Positions 7,488 through 17,183 of a stretch of DNA of 64,000 bases are shown here, piece by piece. The notes under the pieces are model-generated. The model did no database searches. It saw only the letters and a list, made by a program, of their open reading frames with translations, and had not been told where the DNA came from. Origin of the DNA: Anaerolineales bacterium (GTDB taxonomy: Bacteria > Chloroflexota > Anaerolineae > Anaerolineales > Villigracilaceae); assembly GCA_030583905.1 (NCBI GenBank), contig CP129481.1:744001-808000 (forward strand), written 5' to 3'. The translations under genes and the position numbers were made by a program. Each line of letters starts with the position of its first letter. Position 1 is the stretch's first letter.

Positions 7488-8459
7488 ATGGGACATTATC
7501 TGGTGACAGGCGCGGCGGGATTCATCGGCGCGCGGACCTCGGAGATACTGCTCGGGCAGGGACACACCGTCGTTGGCATCGACAATGTCAACGATGCGTA
7601 TGATCCGCGCATGAAGGAATACCGCTTGAAGAAACTTCAGGCGATGTCGGGATTCAAGTTCCACAGGCGCGATATTTCGGAGAAATCCGCCATCGAATTG
7701 TTCAAGGATGAAACCATCGACGGCGTGATCCACCTTGCGGCGCGGGCGGGTGTTCGTTACAGCGTGGAAAATCCCTGGGTGTTCCTGGAATCCAACGTGA
7801 TGGGAACGTTGAACATGCTGGAAGTGTGCCGTCAGTATGGATGCAAGAAATTCATCATGGCATCCACCTCCAGCATCTATGGTGAGAATCCGCCCTACCC
7901 GACGCCTGAAACAGCATCCAGCAGTGAACCGCTCCAGCCGTATGCGGCAAGCAAAAAGGGGGCGGAGGCGCTGGCACATTCCTATCATCACCTCTATGAT
8001 ATTGATGTGAGCGTCGTCCGCTATTTCACGGTCTATGGACCGGCGGGTCGCCCCGACCTTGCCATGTTCCGCTTCGTGCAGTGGATCACCGAAGGACAGC
8101 CCGTGCGCATCAACGGGGACGGGAAGCAGTCGCGCGGCTTCACCTACGTGGACGACATCGCGCGCGGGACGATTGCCGCGTTGAAACCTGTCGGTTATGA
8201 GATCATCAACCTTGGCGGGCATGAAGTCATCACCATCAATGAACTGGTGGAAATGATCGAGGAGTTGACAGGCAAACGGGCGGATGTGCAGTATGGTCCG
8301 CCCAACTTGGCGGACATGTTCACCAACTGGGCGGATGTAAGCAAGGCGCGCGAGATGCTGGGATGGAATCCGCAGGTCAATTTGCGCGAAGGGCTTGGCA
8401 ATCTCATCAAATGGTACAACGAAGAACGGACGTGGGCGAAGGAAGTGCTGACGCCATAA
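7488..8459 (+). CDS. NAD-dependent epimerase, UDP-glucuronate 4-epimerase-like
   Basis: A 323-residue extended short-chain dehydrogenase with the Rossmann motif TGAAGFIG near residue 7, the Ser segment ASTSSIYG and the catalytic YAASKKG (Tyr-x3-Lys). The IDNVNDAYDPRMKEYRL segment is typical of UDP-glucuronate 4-epimerases (CapI/GAE type), which convert UDP-GlcA to UDP-GalA or act on the N-acetyl analogue. It starts directly after the dehydrogenase stop codon, which supports use of that enzyme's product. Confidence 0.8.
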   Translation: MGHYLVTGAAGFIGARTSEILLGQGHTVVGIDNVNDAYDPRMKEYRLKKLQAMSGFKFHRRDISEKSAIELFKDETIDGVIHLAARAGVRYSVENPWVFLESNVMGTLNMLEVCRQYGCKKFIMASTSSIYGENPPYPTPETASSSEPLQPYAASKKGAEALAHSYHHLYDIDVSVVRYFTVYGPAGRPDLAMFRFVQWITEGQPVRINGDGKQSRGFTYVDDIARGTIAALKPVGYEIINLGGHEVITINELVEMIEELTGKRADVQYGPPNLADMFTNWADVSKAREMLGWNPQVNLREGLGNLIKWYNEERTWAKEVLTP

Positions 8460-8478
8460 TCCATTGAATTGATTCTTT

Positions 8479-8540
8479 ACCGCAGAGACGCAAAGCGCGC
8501 GGAGTCTTTCTCGGCGTTCTCCGCGTCTCTGCGGTTTTTG
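8479..8540. repeat. Dispersed hairpin repeat that also forms a terminator
   Basis: Perfect 13-base arms ACCGCAGAGACGC (8479-8491) and GCGTCTCTGCGGT (8523-8535) with imperfect inner pairing are followed by TTTTTG. It matches a repeat type I recognise from many environmental bacteria. Its place and T-run make it a likely terminator for the dehydrogenase-epimerase pair. Confidence 0.8.
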
Positions 8541-8549
8541 TTTCTTGTG

Positions 8550-8562
8550 TACAATATCTCCA
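8550..8562 (+). promoter_or_regulatory. Leaderless-type promoter of the flippase gene
   Basis: TACAAT (8550-8555) stands seven bases before the ATG at 8563, with no Shine-Dalgarno. An upstream in-frame TTG (8545) would place the hexamer inside the coding region. Confidence 0.5.
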
Positions 8563-9894
8563 ATGTCCTTATTATCCAAATTCAAGAACGATCCCCTTTT
8601 TCTGAAAATCCTGCGCTCCAGCGGATCGTTATTCAGCAACAACACCCTCGCACTGGGCTTGAGCGTCCTTCAAGGGGTGATGGCAACACGCCTGCTCGGA
8701 CCTGCGGGCTTCGGTCTGATCGGCGTGGTGATGGCGTTTGCTTCGACAGTCAACAGCCTGTTCTCGTTCCGTATGAGCGAGTTGGTCGTCCGTTACGGCG
8801 GGGAATATCTCGAACGGGACGAAAAATACAAAGCCGCCGCCGTCATCAAAGCCGCAAGTATCACCGAAGGTCTCGTTTCGCTGATCGCGTTTCTTGTGGT
8901 CGTGTTCACCGCGCATCTGGCGGAAGCGCATCTCGCCAAAACGGAACATGTTGCATGGATGTTCACGGTCTTTGCGCTCGGCTTGCTGGCGAATTTCAAC
9001 ACGGAAACGTCCACAGGCGTTTTGCAGATCACAGACCGTATCAAACTGCAGGGGACGATCAATCTCGCGCAAGCCGTCCTGACCACGCTCATCATCGCGG
9101 GCGCGTTCTTTTTTAATGGCAGTATCACGATTGTTTTAGTTGCATATTTGGTTGGAAAATCCATCATTGGCTTGGGATTGTTCACCGCTGCGCAAATCCA
9201 ACTTCACAAAAGACTCGGCAACGGCTGGTGGCGCGCGCCGTTCTCCGCGTTGACTGACACCCGCGAACTTATCCGTTTTGCGTTCAGTTCCAACATCAGC
9301 GCGACCATCATCAAACTCTTCCGCGAGAGCGAATTGATTTGGGTCGGCTTTTTTCTCGACACCACCGCTGTCGGATATTATCGCGTGGCGTACACCATCG
9401 TCCATTTTCTTGCCATCCCCGCTGACCCGCTGATCGCCACGACCTTCCCTGAGATCAATCGCTTCGCCGTCGAAAAAGCGTGGAACAAACTCAAGAGTTT
9501 CCTCAAGCGAATTACTGCATTTTCGTTCGCATATAATCTAGCGCTTGGCGCGGGCTTGATCCTGTTTGGTCAACTCGCCATCCGCATCTACTCGGGCGCG
9601 GACTATCTCGCCGCCTACCCTGCGCTCGTTGCGCTCACCATCGGTCTCGTTTTCAATTACATGCTGTTTTGGAATCGTCCGCTCCTGCTTTCGCTCGGTT
9701 TGCCCGAGTTTCCCATCTATGCCACGCTTGCGGCGGGTATCATCAAACTTGCGCTTTCGTTCTGGCTCGTTCCGCGTTACGGCATCGTCGCGGCGGGCGC
9801 ACTGCTTTCGTTCTATTACATTGCTTCCGTCGGCGCGATGGTCTGGCGCGGACTGCACAAGATAAAACAAAATGAAGATCGCGCTCATCACTAA
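8563..9894 (+). CDS. Wzx-type polysaccharide flippase (MOP/MATE superfamily)
   Basis: A 443-residue integral membrane protein with about twelve hydrophobic segments. The N-terminus shows the family pattern LFSNNTLALGLSVLQGVMATRLLGPAGFG, and IWVGFFLDTTAVGYYRVAYT in the middle is typical of the seventh to eighth helices. Such proteins flip undecaprenyl-diphosphate-linked repeat units across the membrane. The last 23 bases overlap the following GT4 gene, so the two are coupled. The exact substrate is unknown, and a Wzm/Wzt pair elsewhere in the window offers a second export route. Confidence 0.85.
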   Translation: MSLLSKFKNDPLFLKILRSSGSLFSNNTLALGLSVLQGVMATRLLGPAGFGLIGVVMAFASTVNSLFSFRMSELVVRYGGEYLERDEKYKAAAVIKAASITEGLVSLIAFLVVVFTAHLAEAHLAKTEHVAWMFTVFALGLLANFNTETSTGVLQITDRIKLQGTINLAQAVLTTLIIAGAFFFNGSITIVLVAYLVGKSIIGLGLFTAAQIQLHKRLGNGWWRAPFSALTDTRELIRFAFSSNISATIIKLFRESELIWVGFFLDTTAVGYYRVAYTIVHFLAIPADPLIATTFPEINRFAVEKAWNKLKSFLKRITAFSFAYNLALGAGLILFGQLAIRIYSGADYLAAYPALVALTIGLVFNYMLFWNRPLLLSLGLPEFPIYATLAAGIIKLALSFWLVPRYGIVAAGALLSFYYIASVGAMVWRGLHKIKQNEDRAHH

Positions 9895-11017
9895 CTCGCG
9901 GATTCCATCCCTCACCGCAAACTCCATTCAGGCGATGAAGGTCGCTCAGGCGTTGATTCAATTGGATCACGACGTGAAGATGTTCGCCCCCGCAGAAGTT
10001 GATCCTGTCTCCAAAGAGACTCTGCTCTCACACTATGGTCTGCGCCTCGCACCGGACCTTGAACTGCTCCCGTCCATCAAGCGGCTCAAACGCTTCGACT
10101 TTATCATCCATGCCCAACGTGCCGCGAAGAAATTCCGCGCGGATTTGATCTACACCTGGCTGCCGCAATCCGCGGTGTTGGGACTGTGGTCAGGCTATCC
10201 CGTCGTGCTCGAAATGCATGCGGATAACTCGGGCAAACTCGGCGCGTGGTGGATGAGGCGATTCTGGAAAGCAAACGGTTGCAAGATGATGACGGTCACC
10301 ACGTCAGCGTTGAGAAAGGCTTTGGAACGCTCGACCAAACTCAAATTTAAGAATGAAGCGGTGCTGGTCGCGCCGAACGGCGTCGCATTGGAGAAGTACG
10401 AGAATCTGCCGAGTTCATCCGAAGCGCGTCGTCAATTGGATTTGCCGGAAGGTTTGACTATCGGATTCACCGGTCACATCTACCCCGGACGCGGCGCGGA
10501 TTTGCTTTTTGAACTTGCCAAACAAATGCCAAATGTCAATTTCTTGTGGGTGGGCGGCACGCCGGAGTTGGTGGCGTTTTGGAAAAATAAATTGACCGAA
10601 GCGGGAATGATCAACGTGACGATGACGGGCTTTGTAAAGCATGATGTCATCCCGCTCTATCAAGCCGCGGCGGACGTGCTGCTGATGCCGTACTCGCGTT
10701 CGATTGAGGCTTCGAGCGGACAGGACATCGCCGAAGTCATCAACCCGATGAAAATGTTTGAGTACATGGCGTCGGGGCGCGCGATCGTCTCCGCGGATTT
10801 GCCTTCGATACGCGAAGTGCTGAACGATGGGAATGCAGTGCTTTGTGAGCCTGCTGAAATTGAGAAATGGAAAGTGGCAATCGAGTCTTTGCTTGCGGAT
10901 GAACCGCGCAGGCTGGCACTGGGAAAACAAGCGCGGATTGATGTCTCGCAATTAACGTGGGTGAAACGCGAAGAACGGATAATGGACTTGCTGAGATCGA
11001 ACTTCCGACGTCATTGA
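9872..11017 (+). CDS. Glycosyltransferase family 4
   Basis: A 381-residue GT-B enzyme. The N-terminal half begins MKIALITNSRIPSLTANS with the nucleotide-binding-like start strand. The C-terminal half has IGFTGHIYPGRGADLLFELA, DVLLMPYSRS and NPMKMFEYMASGRAIVSADLPS, where the E residue of the last block binds the nucleotide sugar. It overlaps the flippase gene by 23 bases. Donor and acceptor are unknown. A terminator overlaps its last codons. Confidence 0.85.
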   Translation: MKIALITNSRIPSLTANSIQAMKVAQALIQLDHDVKMFAPAEVDPVSKETLLSHYGLRLAPDLELLPSIKRLKRFDFIIHAQRAAKKFRADLIYTWLPQSAVLGLWSGYPVVLEMHADNSGKLGAWWMRRFWKANGCKMMTVTTSALRKALERSTKLKFKNEAVLVAPNGVALEKYENLPSSSEARRQLDLPEGLTIGFTGHIYPGRGADLLFELAKQMPNVNFLWVGGTPELVAFWKNKLTEAGMINVTMTGFVKHDVIPLYQAAADVLLMPYSRSIEASSGQDIAEVINPMKMFEYMASGRAIVSADLPSIREVLNDGNAVLCEPAEIEKWKVAIESLLADEPRRLALGKQARIDVSQLTWVKREERIMDLLRSNFRRH

Positions 11018-11034
11018 GGCTTCGGAAGTTTTTC
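11000..11034 (+). terminator. Terminator at the end of the flippase-GT4 operon
   Basis: Arms AACTTCCGA (11000-11008) and TCGGAAGTT (11022-11030) are followed by TTTT. The left arm lies inside the last codons of the GT4 gene. Confidence 0.7.
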
Positions 11035-11035
11035 A

Positions 11036-11431
11036 TCAATCTTTTGTTACTGCCGTCAAATTCATCGTCAGTAGTACGCCCGGCTTGGGGAGTTCATTTA
11101 CACCGATGACCGTCCGCGCTGGACGATGGCCGCCCATTTTGCTGATATAGGCGCGATTCACATCCTCGAAGTCGTTCATGTCCTTGAGAAAGATATTGAT
11201 GTGGACGACATGGCTGAGATCGGAATTGGCGGATTCCAGCATCACCTTGAATGAATCAAGAATTTGCGATGCCTGTGAAAAGACATCCTCTCCTGCGAGT
11301 TGGCCTGTGGCAGGATTTACTCCCGCCGTCCCACCGATGGTAATGAAATCCCCGACTTTGGCAATATGGTTGTACGGTCCGATCGGGGTCGGGGTGTTGG
11401 GTGGGGTGGAAGTTTCGACTTTTGGTGACAC
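11036..11431 (-). CDS. RidA/YjgF/UK114 family protein
   Basis: A 131-residue protein of normal RidA length with PTPIGPYNHIAKVGD at the start, the middle block SQILDSFKVMLESANSD, and the catalytic-arginine segment HRPARTVIGVNELP. RidA proteins hydrolyse reactive enamine/imine intermediates from PLP enzymes, as trimers in the cytoplasm. The start is a GTG at 11431 with GGAGAAGCC upstream. It lies convergent to the GT4 gene and 28 bases downstream of a GNAT gene on the same strand. It appears unrelated to the glycan locus around it. Confidence 0.85.
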   Translation of the reverse strand: MSPKVETSTPPNTPTPIGPYNHIAKVGDFITIGGTAGVNPATGQLAGEDVFSQASQILDSFKVMLESANSDLSHVVHINIFLKDMNDFEDVNRAYISKMGGHRPARTVIGVNELPKPGVLLTMNLTAVTKD

Positions 11432-11459
11432 GGCTTCTCCAAAATATGCTGAAATAATT

Positions 11460-11996
11460 TTACGCTTGGTGTGCGGATGTTATCACACGTACCATCACCA
11501 GATCGGTTTGAACTTCATCTCCAAACTCAAAGTCAATCGAACCAACGGTTGTAAATCCCCATTTTTCATAAACGCGGATGGCACGCTCGTTCTTTTCCCA
11601 CACTCCCAGCCAGATCGTCTCATGACCATTTTGTTGCGCGGTTTTCAGGCAGGCTTCCATGAGCGTGGTTCCGTACCCTTTGCCAATGACTTCTTCCGTG
11701 AGATAGATGCGGGCGAGTTCCACTGGTTTGGGTCCTGCCACGCCCTCAGGCGGATCGCCTGCTCTCACCAGTGCATATCCAATGGCAGTATCGCCTTCAT
11801 ACGCGAGCAGGAATGTACAGGCGGGATCATTTAACTCGGCTTGAATCCTGCCGAGGGAGAAGGTCGAGGCGGTGTAGTCATCCAGTTCCTTGTCCGTTAA
11901 TTGGGCTTTGTACGCGCTCTTGAAGGTGCGCGCAGACAAGTCTGCCAGTAGGACTGAGTCGCTGATTGAAGCGTTCCGAATAAACAGGTTGTTCAT
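11460..11996 (-). CDS. GNAT family N-acetyltransferase
   Basis: A 178-residue protein with the GNAT fold: N-terminal IRNASISDSVLLADLSARTF, the acetyl-CoA loop EEVIGKGYGTTLMEACLK (V-x4-GxGxG-like) and the C-terminal ERAIRVYEKWGFTTVGS. Upstream DPACTFLLAYEGDTAIGYALV forms the central beta-strands. Resembles the spermidine/spermine or peptidyl acetyltransferase branch, but the substrate cannot be assigned. It forms a minus-strand pair with the RidA gene. Confidence 0.85.
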   Translation of the reverse strand: MNNLFIRNASISDSVLLADLSARTFKSAYKAQLTDKELDDYTASTFSLGRIQAELNDPACTFLLAYEGDTAIGYALVRAGDPPEGVAGPKPVELARIYLTEEVIGKGYGTTLMEACLKTAQQNGHETIWLGVWEKNERAIRVYEKWGFTTVGSIDFEFGDEVQTDLVMVRVITSAHQA

Positions 11997-12096
11997 GTTA
12001 AAAAATCACTCCCGGATGCATGTTGTCCCATTGTATTCCGAATTTACGACAAATTTTTTCACGAATCGCCGCCGACAGCCCGCCTGCTTGTAGTGG

Positions 12097-12109
12097 TAGA
12101 ATTTTCCAA
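12097..12109 (+). promoter_or_regulatory. Leaderless-type promoter
   Basis: TAGAAT (12097-12102) lies seven bases before the ATG at 12110 with no Shine-Dalgarno. It would drive the membrane-anchored protein and the GT-C gene three bases behind it. Confidence 0.5.
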
Positions 12110-12718
12110 ATGGTTAGAAAACTGTTCGAAGAACAAAAAAAGTTGATTTTTTTCTCGGCAGGGATATTCGCCCTTGTCCTGTTGACCCTTTGTGTCTGGG
12201 TGCTTTTCCCCTCGAAGGATGAAACGCCGGATGAACCTGTCGAACCGCCAATGACCTTCGGATATTGCGGCGCGGAACTGACAGAATTATGCATTCTATC
12301 TTTTGGGCGCGACGCAAACGGGAATTCGATCATTAATCTCTTTGTGCCGGACCGCGATTTTCCTGATTTTTATTTGAACATCAACCGTCTTGCTGACGAG
12401 ATCATTTATGTGTGCCAGCGCAACGAAGAAACGCCGACCAGTGTCCTGTGCATGGGAGATGTCATTAACCTGGGTGAACGGGTGGAGATCAACATCATGG
12501 CAACAGAAGAATATCATCTGCTGGCACGGGGAACTTTCACATTGACGGCAATATTACTATCATCCCAAGCGTGGGATCCCCAAATATCTGAAATGGGAGA
12601 CTCCGCTTCGGCTCCCGTGACACAGCCTGCCGCCAGCGGGACACCCACTCCCAACGCGACAGGAACCGCGGTTCGTATCACGCCGACTGCTACCGTCTCA
12701 TACCCCAGTTATCCCTAG
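12110..12718 (+). CDS. Single-pass membrane-anchored protein of unknown function
   Basis: A 202-residue protein with a short basic N-terminus (MVRKLFEEQKK), one strongly hydrophobic helix (about residues 12-31) and an outside domain containing four cysteines that could form disulfides (YCGAEL, LCILSF, YVCQRN, LCMGDV). The C-terminus is Thr/Pro/Ala-rich (about residues 165-202), a pattern common in exported Chloroflexota proteins and possibly glycosylated. I recognise no family. The ATG at 12110 fits the promoter and gives a clean membrane anchor. It lies three bases before a GT-C gene, so a role in surface glycan assembly is possible. Confidence 0.6.
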   Translation: MVRKLFEEQKKLIFFSAGIFALVLLTLCVWVLFPSKDETPDEPVEPPMTFGYCGAELTELCILSFGRDANGNSIINLFVPDRDFPDFYLNINRLADEIIYVCQRNEETPTSVLCMGDVINLGERVEINIMATEEYHLLARGTFTLTAILLSSQAWDPQISEMGDSASAPVTQPAASGTPTPNATGTAVRITPTATVSYPSYP

Positions 12719-12721
12719 ATC

Positions 12722-14491
12722 ATGAACATCTGGTTGGATGGATGGGAGGTGCTGCGTCATCACGCTTGGGCGTTTTTTTGCGTCTTGTTGATGGTTCTCT
12801 GGGGGCAAATCATTATGGGGAAGATTCTTGCAAACACTTTCAAAGAGCAATTGACCGATGCCGAATCCCTATCGCTTGGACTGGCAGGCTGGATTTTGCC
12901 CGTTGCGGCTTGGGCGACAGTCTATATTCTCATCGTTTTCCTGTTCGGTTCGCTGACGGGCAGGATCGTTTCGATCATCCTGCTTACTGCCTCCCTATAC
13001 GTCTCGATTGAAAAACCTCAGCGGGTATCACCTCCCATCATCACGTTGACGCTGTTCGCCCTGATTTCCCTTGTTTTGCATTCCGCTTTCTTGCAGAAGG
13101 CAACCCTGCCATCCTATTTTGACTCGGCGGAACATTACCGCATCATCAAATATTTCTCCGAGACTCTTCTGGCGGGAAGCCTTCCCTCCACCTGGGTCGG
13201 AACATCCTACTATCACGCCGGTTATCATTTGATCGGCGCGGCATTCGTCCATTTTTTTCAAATAAATATTTCGGACTTTATGTTGGTCTTCGGACAGACC
13301 ATCCTTGCAATTCTTCCGCTTTCCCTATTTTTCATTGCCCGCCGCGCAACCAGCTCGAATGTCGCCGCCTTCATTACCTGCCTGCTGGCGGGGTTTGGCT
13401 GGCACATGCCGTCACATTTGGCAAATTGGGGAAAATACCCGGCGTTGCTCAGTTTGATTTGCATGTTTTTTGTTTTGTCGCTTGGCGGCCTACTGGTGCG
13501 GGGATATTTCAAAAACCGGCGCCCATCCACCATTCTCCTCGCAGGCATTGGAATTCTGCTCTCCATTCTGATCCATACACGATCTGCAATGGTCTATGCC
13601 GGCTTGCTGGCGGCTGTCATGTTTATGGCATTGTGGATGCGTCTCCCGGTCAATGCCCAACGGATCGTCTTTGCGCTCGTTGTGCTGGGCCTCGCGCTGG
13701 GAATTGGCTTCATGCAAAATCATGGCGCGCTTGCCCCTTTAATAAGCGGCTATATGCAAAGAGATTCGTGGATGCTGATTCTCGTGCTGGTATTAACGCC
13801 TTTTTCCCTTAAATTTCATGCGCAGATTTCCTTCTTCCTTGTGACATCCTCGTTGCTCTTCATCCTTGCCCTATTCATTCCCATCGAACTGACGGGCTTC
13901 CCGGTGTTGACCCTTCTCGACCGACCGTATGTGCAGATGCTTGCTTATCTCCCGCTCTCGCTTCTTGGCGGATTGGGACTCTCCGGCTTGCTTCAATGGA
14001 TGTCCCGCCTCTTCCCCCGCTCCAACCTGCCAGCCACTCTGACAGTTTTTCTCGTCTGCGGGCTTATCGTCGCCAACGCCAGTCTGAACCGTGTTTTTTA
14101 TCCATCCGATTGCTGTCAGTTTGCCAGCCGTGACGACCTCGCCGCCCTGACATGGATCGACACATCCCTCCCGCCAGATTCACATATCCTCATCGCATCA
14201 TCCGCCCTTTACGTAACATCCCTCGAGCCAACCCATGCCCAGGCGGGTTCCGATGCCGGAATCTGGATTCCCGCGCTGACCTCCCGCCCTGTGACACTGC
14301 TCCCTTTTCAAACCCAGTTCGGGCAGGACGATGTGCGGAATCAACTTTGCCTGCAAGGTGTTGACTATATCTACATTGGCGGGATGCCGCAAAGTTTTGA
14401 CGGCTCCCAGTTCTCCAGTCAACCGGCATGGTATCGGCAGGTCTTTGCACTTCCACAGGCGCAGATTTATCAACTTGTCGGCTGTGAATAG
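12722..14491 (+). CDS. Multi-spanning GT-C-like membrane protein
   Basis: A 589-residue protein with about a dozen hydrophobic helices through residue 470 and a C-terminal soluble part. The first large outside loop contains SYFDSAEHYRIIKYFSETL, resembling the acidic-residue loop of GT-C enzymes, which transfer sugars from polyprenyl phosphates on the outer membrane face. The soluble end (LAALTWIDTSLPPDSHILIA ... VDYIYIGG) matches the pattern of domains seen after the membrane part of many GT-C proteins. The function is inferred from architecture; substrates are unknown. Confidence 0.6.
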   Translation: MNIWLDGWEVLRHHAWAFFCVLLMVLWGQIIMGKILANTFKEQLTDAESLSLGLAGWILPVAAWATVYILIVFLFGSLTGRIVSIILLTASLYVSIEKPQRVSPPIITLTLFALISLVLHSAFLQKATLPSYFDSAEHYRIIKYFSETLLAGSLPSTWVGTSYYHAGYHLIGAAFVHFFQINISDFMLVFGQTILAILPLSLFFIARRATSSNVAAFITCLLAGFGWHMPSHLANWGKYPALLSLICMFFVLSLGGLLVRGYFKNRRPSTILLAGIGILLSILIHTRSAMVYAGLLAAVMFMALWMRLPVNAQRIVFALVVLGLALGIGFMQNHGALAPLISGYMQRDSWMLILVLVLTPFSLKFHAQISFFLVTSSLLFILALFIPIELTGFPVLTLLDRPYVQMLAYLPLSLLGGLGLSGLLQWMSRLFPRSNLPATLTVFLVCGLIVANASLNRVFYPSDCCQFASRDDLAALTWIDTSLPPDSHILIASSALYVTSLEPTHAQAGSDAGIWIPALTSRPVTLLPFQTQFGQDDVRNQLCLQGVDYIYIGGMPQSFDGSQFSSQPAWYRQVFALPQAQIYQLVGCE

Positions 14492-14507
14492 GATTTGGAT
14501 TTCATGG

Positions 14508-14519
14508 TAAAGTGTGGAT
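14508..14519 (+). promoter_or_regulatory. Possible leaderless-type promoter
   Basis: TAAAGT (14508-14513) lies six bases before the ATG at 14520, with no Shine-Dalgarno in the gap. It is a weaker match than the others. Confidence 0.35.
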
Positions 14520-16082
14520 ATGAAATATTTGGAGCAACGCGATCTATGGTGGATGTTTCCCCTATCCATCGCGGGGGGCGCAGTCCTCACGTCCGTCCAA
14601 CCCGGTGACTGGTTCATCGGCTGGCTGGGATTCTCTTTCCTTTTTCTTCTTTCCTTTGGATTATTGACCATTTCCACGCGCTGGGCGGGCGGCGGAAAGA
14701 TTCTGTCATGGATGGTTTCGCTGGCGTTCATCCTGCGCTTTGTTGGCGGAGTTGTTGTTTATTTCGCCCTGCCCATCTATGGGTATGATGACGTGGACGA
14801 CCAGTCTGGTTTTGTCTACACTGATGCCCGCCGCCGCGATGCCCAAGCCTGGGATCTGGCAAACTCCGACCGTCCGATTTTAGATGCGTTCAACCAGAAA
14901 TTCGCCTATGATCAGTACGGTGGTCTGCTGGCGTTCAGTGCATTGATCTATCGCGCGTTTTCCCCGGATGCACATCGTATATTGTTGCTGGTGTTGGTGA
15001 CCGCCTTCATGGGCGCGCTCGGCGTGCCGTTTTTGTGGAAGGCGGTCAACCTGCAATGGGGCACGAAAGTAGCCATCGCTTCCGGCTGGATATTCGCGCT
15101 GTACCCGGAAAGCGTCCTGCTTGGCATGTCCGCCATGCGTGAGCCATACCTGCTGGCATTCAGCGCCTTCGCCTTGTGGGGATTTGTCGGCTGGCAGGAT
15201 TCGCAGGAGAGAAAACATTTGCTCTGGCTGGCGCTTGGAATTGCTGGCATGTTGCTGGTCTCGCCCTCCATTGCGTTGGTTACACTGATCATTTTTGGCG
15301 GTTGGATGTATTTCATCCGCGAACGAAGCCACATTTCTTGGTGGGCGGTTGCCATTGTGGTGATCGTGTTTGTTGCAGGCTTGTTCCTCCTGTCCTCTGC
15401 CGTGGATCGTCAGGGAAATATCAGTGCGGCGACACCTTTTGGCGTGATCAATAACTTCATCCGCGAATCGCTCAAATGGAATTTTTACCGCATCGAGGCG
15501 GGCTCGGGCTGGGTGCAAAAACTTTTCGAGGAGATGCCCGCCTGGATGCGCCTGCCGTTCGTGATGATCTACGGGGTGCTGCAGCCTGTCCTGCCGGCGA
15601 TACTGATCGCCCCAACGATGATCATCTGGAAGATCATTGGCATCCTGCGGTCTTTGGGCTGGTACGCGTTGGTCCCAGCCTTGATCCTGTCCTTTACTGC
15701 CTCAGCAGGTTCGAGCGGGGAGAAGAAGCGAAAATTATGGCTGTGGATCAGTCTGGTGGTGTGGGGCTGGATCCTGTTCACCGCGCTGCGCGGAGGCGGC
15801 GATCAATGGAACAATCCGCGCTATCGGACAATCCTGTTCCTGTGGCAGGCAGTGCTGGCGGGATATGTCTGGGTGTGGTGGCGGGAGACGCGAAATGCGT
15901 GGTTCCCGCGTGTGGTTGCGATGGAAGTGGTGCTGGTGCTTGTATTCGGTCAATGGTATGCAAATCGTTATTTGCACATTGGGATTCAACTGCCTTTTCC
16001 AATCATGATCGCTTTGATCTTTGGATTTTGGCTGTTGATTGTGGGATGGGGGATCTGGCATGACCGCGCAAAAAGCCGCTGA
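14520..16082 (+). CDS. Multi-spanning membrane protein, probable GT-C glycosyltransferase
   Basis: A 520-residue polytopic protein with about twelve hydrophobic segments. The first outside loop (about residues 80-125) is rich in acidic residues: YGYDDVDDQSGFVYTDARRR, then AYDQYGGLLAFSALIYR, as in the ArnT/PMT-like branch where such aspartates are catalytic. Unlike its neighbours it lacks a large soluble C-terminal domain. An in-frame GTG lies at 14514, but the ATG fits the upstream hexamer better. Function is inferred from topology and loop composition. Confidence 0.6.
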   Translation: MKYLEQRDLWWMFPLSIAGGAVLTSVQPGDWFIGWLGFSFLFLLSFGLLTISTRWAGGGKILSWMVSLAFILRFVGGVVVYFALPIYGYDDVDDQSGFVYTDARRRDAQAWDLANSDRPILDAFNQKFAYDQYGGLLAFSALIYRAFSPDAHRILLLVLVTAFMGALGVPFLWKAVNLQWGTKVAIASGWIFALYPESVLLGMSAMREPYLLAFSAFALWGFVGWQDSQERKHLLWLALGIAGMLLVSPSIALVTLIIFGGWMYFIRERSHISWWAVAIVVIVFVAGLFLLSSAVDRQGNISAATPFGVINNFIRESLKWNFYRIEAGSGWVQKLFEEMPAWMRLPFVMIYGVLQPVLPAILIAPTMIIWKIIGILRSLGWYALVPALILSFTASAGSSGEKKRKLWLWISLVVWGWILFTALRGGGDQWNNPRYRTILFLWQAVLAGYVWVWWRETRNAWFPRVVAMEVVLVLVFGQWYANRYLHIGIQLPFPIMIALIFGFWLLIVGWGIWHDRAKSR

Positions 16083-16089
16083 CATGGTG

Positions 16090-16114
16090 TATAATTCAGT
16101 CGCTGAATTTTGAA
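16090..16114 (+). promoter_or_regulatory. Promoter with operator-like dyad upstream of gmd
   Basis: TATAAT at 16090-16095 runs into a perfect dyad AATTCAG-TCG-CTGAATT (16093-16109). The whole block 16090-16114 is identical, over 25 bases, to 36280-36304 in front of the winged-helix regulator operon. The dyad spans the expected transcription start, a usual place for a repressor site. The -35 region is poor here. TTAGGAGATTAA supplies a Shine-Dalgarno for gmd. Confidence 0.7.
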
Positions 16115-16126
16115 TTAGGAGATTAA

Positions 16127-17089
<963 letters not shown>

Positions 17090-17110
17090 TTTCGTTTTTG
17101 TCATAAATGG

Positions 17111-17145
17111 CGGGTTGTGTGAATCCATCCCAATCCCACAACCCG
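17111..17145. terminator. Hairpin after gmd, possible terminator
   Basis: Arms CGGGTTGTG (17111-17119) and CACAACCCG (17137-17145) enclose a 17-base loop. There is no strong T-run after the stem, so termination is only possible, not clear. Confidence 0.45.
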
Positions 17146-17170
17146 TTGATGAAATTTCTACTTTCGCGAT

Positions 17171-17183
17171 TAAAATCCCACCC
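17171..17183 (+). promoter_or_regulatory. Leaderless-type promoter
   Basis: TAAAAT (17171-17176) is seven bases before the ATG at 17184, with no Shine-Dalgarno. This hexamer decides against a longer reading frame from 17058. Confidence 0.5.

Noticed and set aside
7482..8645. A 387-codon minus-strand frame opposite the epimerase gene
   Set aside because: It crosses the hairpin repeat and promoter and matches no family; the plus-strand epimerase is well supported.
16090..16114. Reading the shared dyad as a transcription terminator
   Set aside because: It overlaps a perfect -10 element at both places and lies in front of genes, with only TTTT after the stem.
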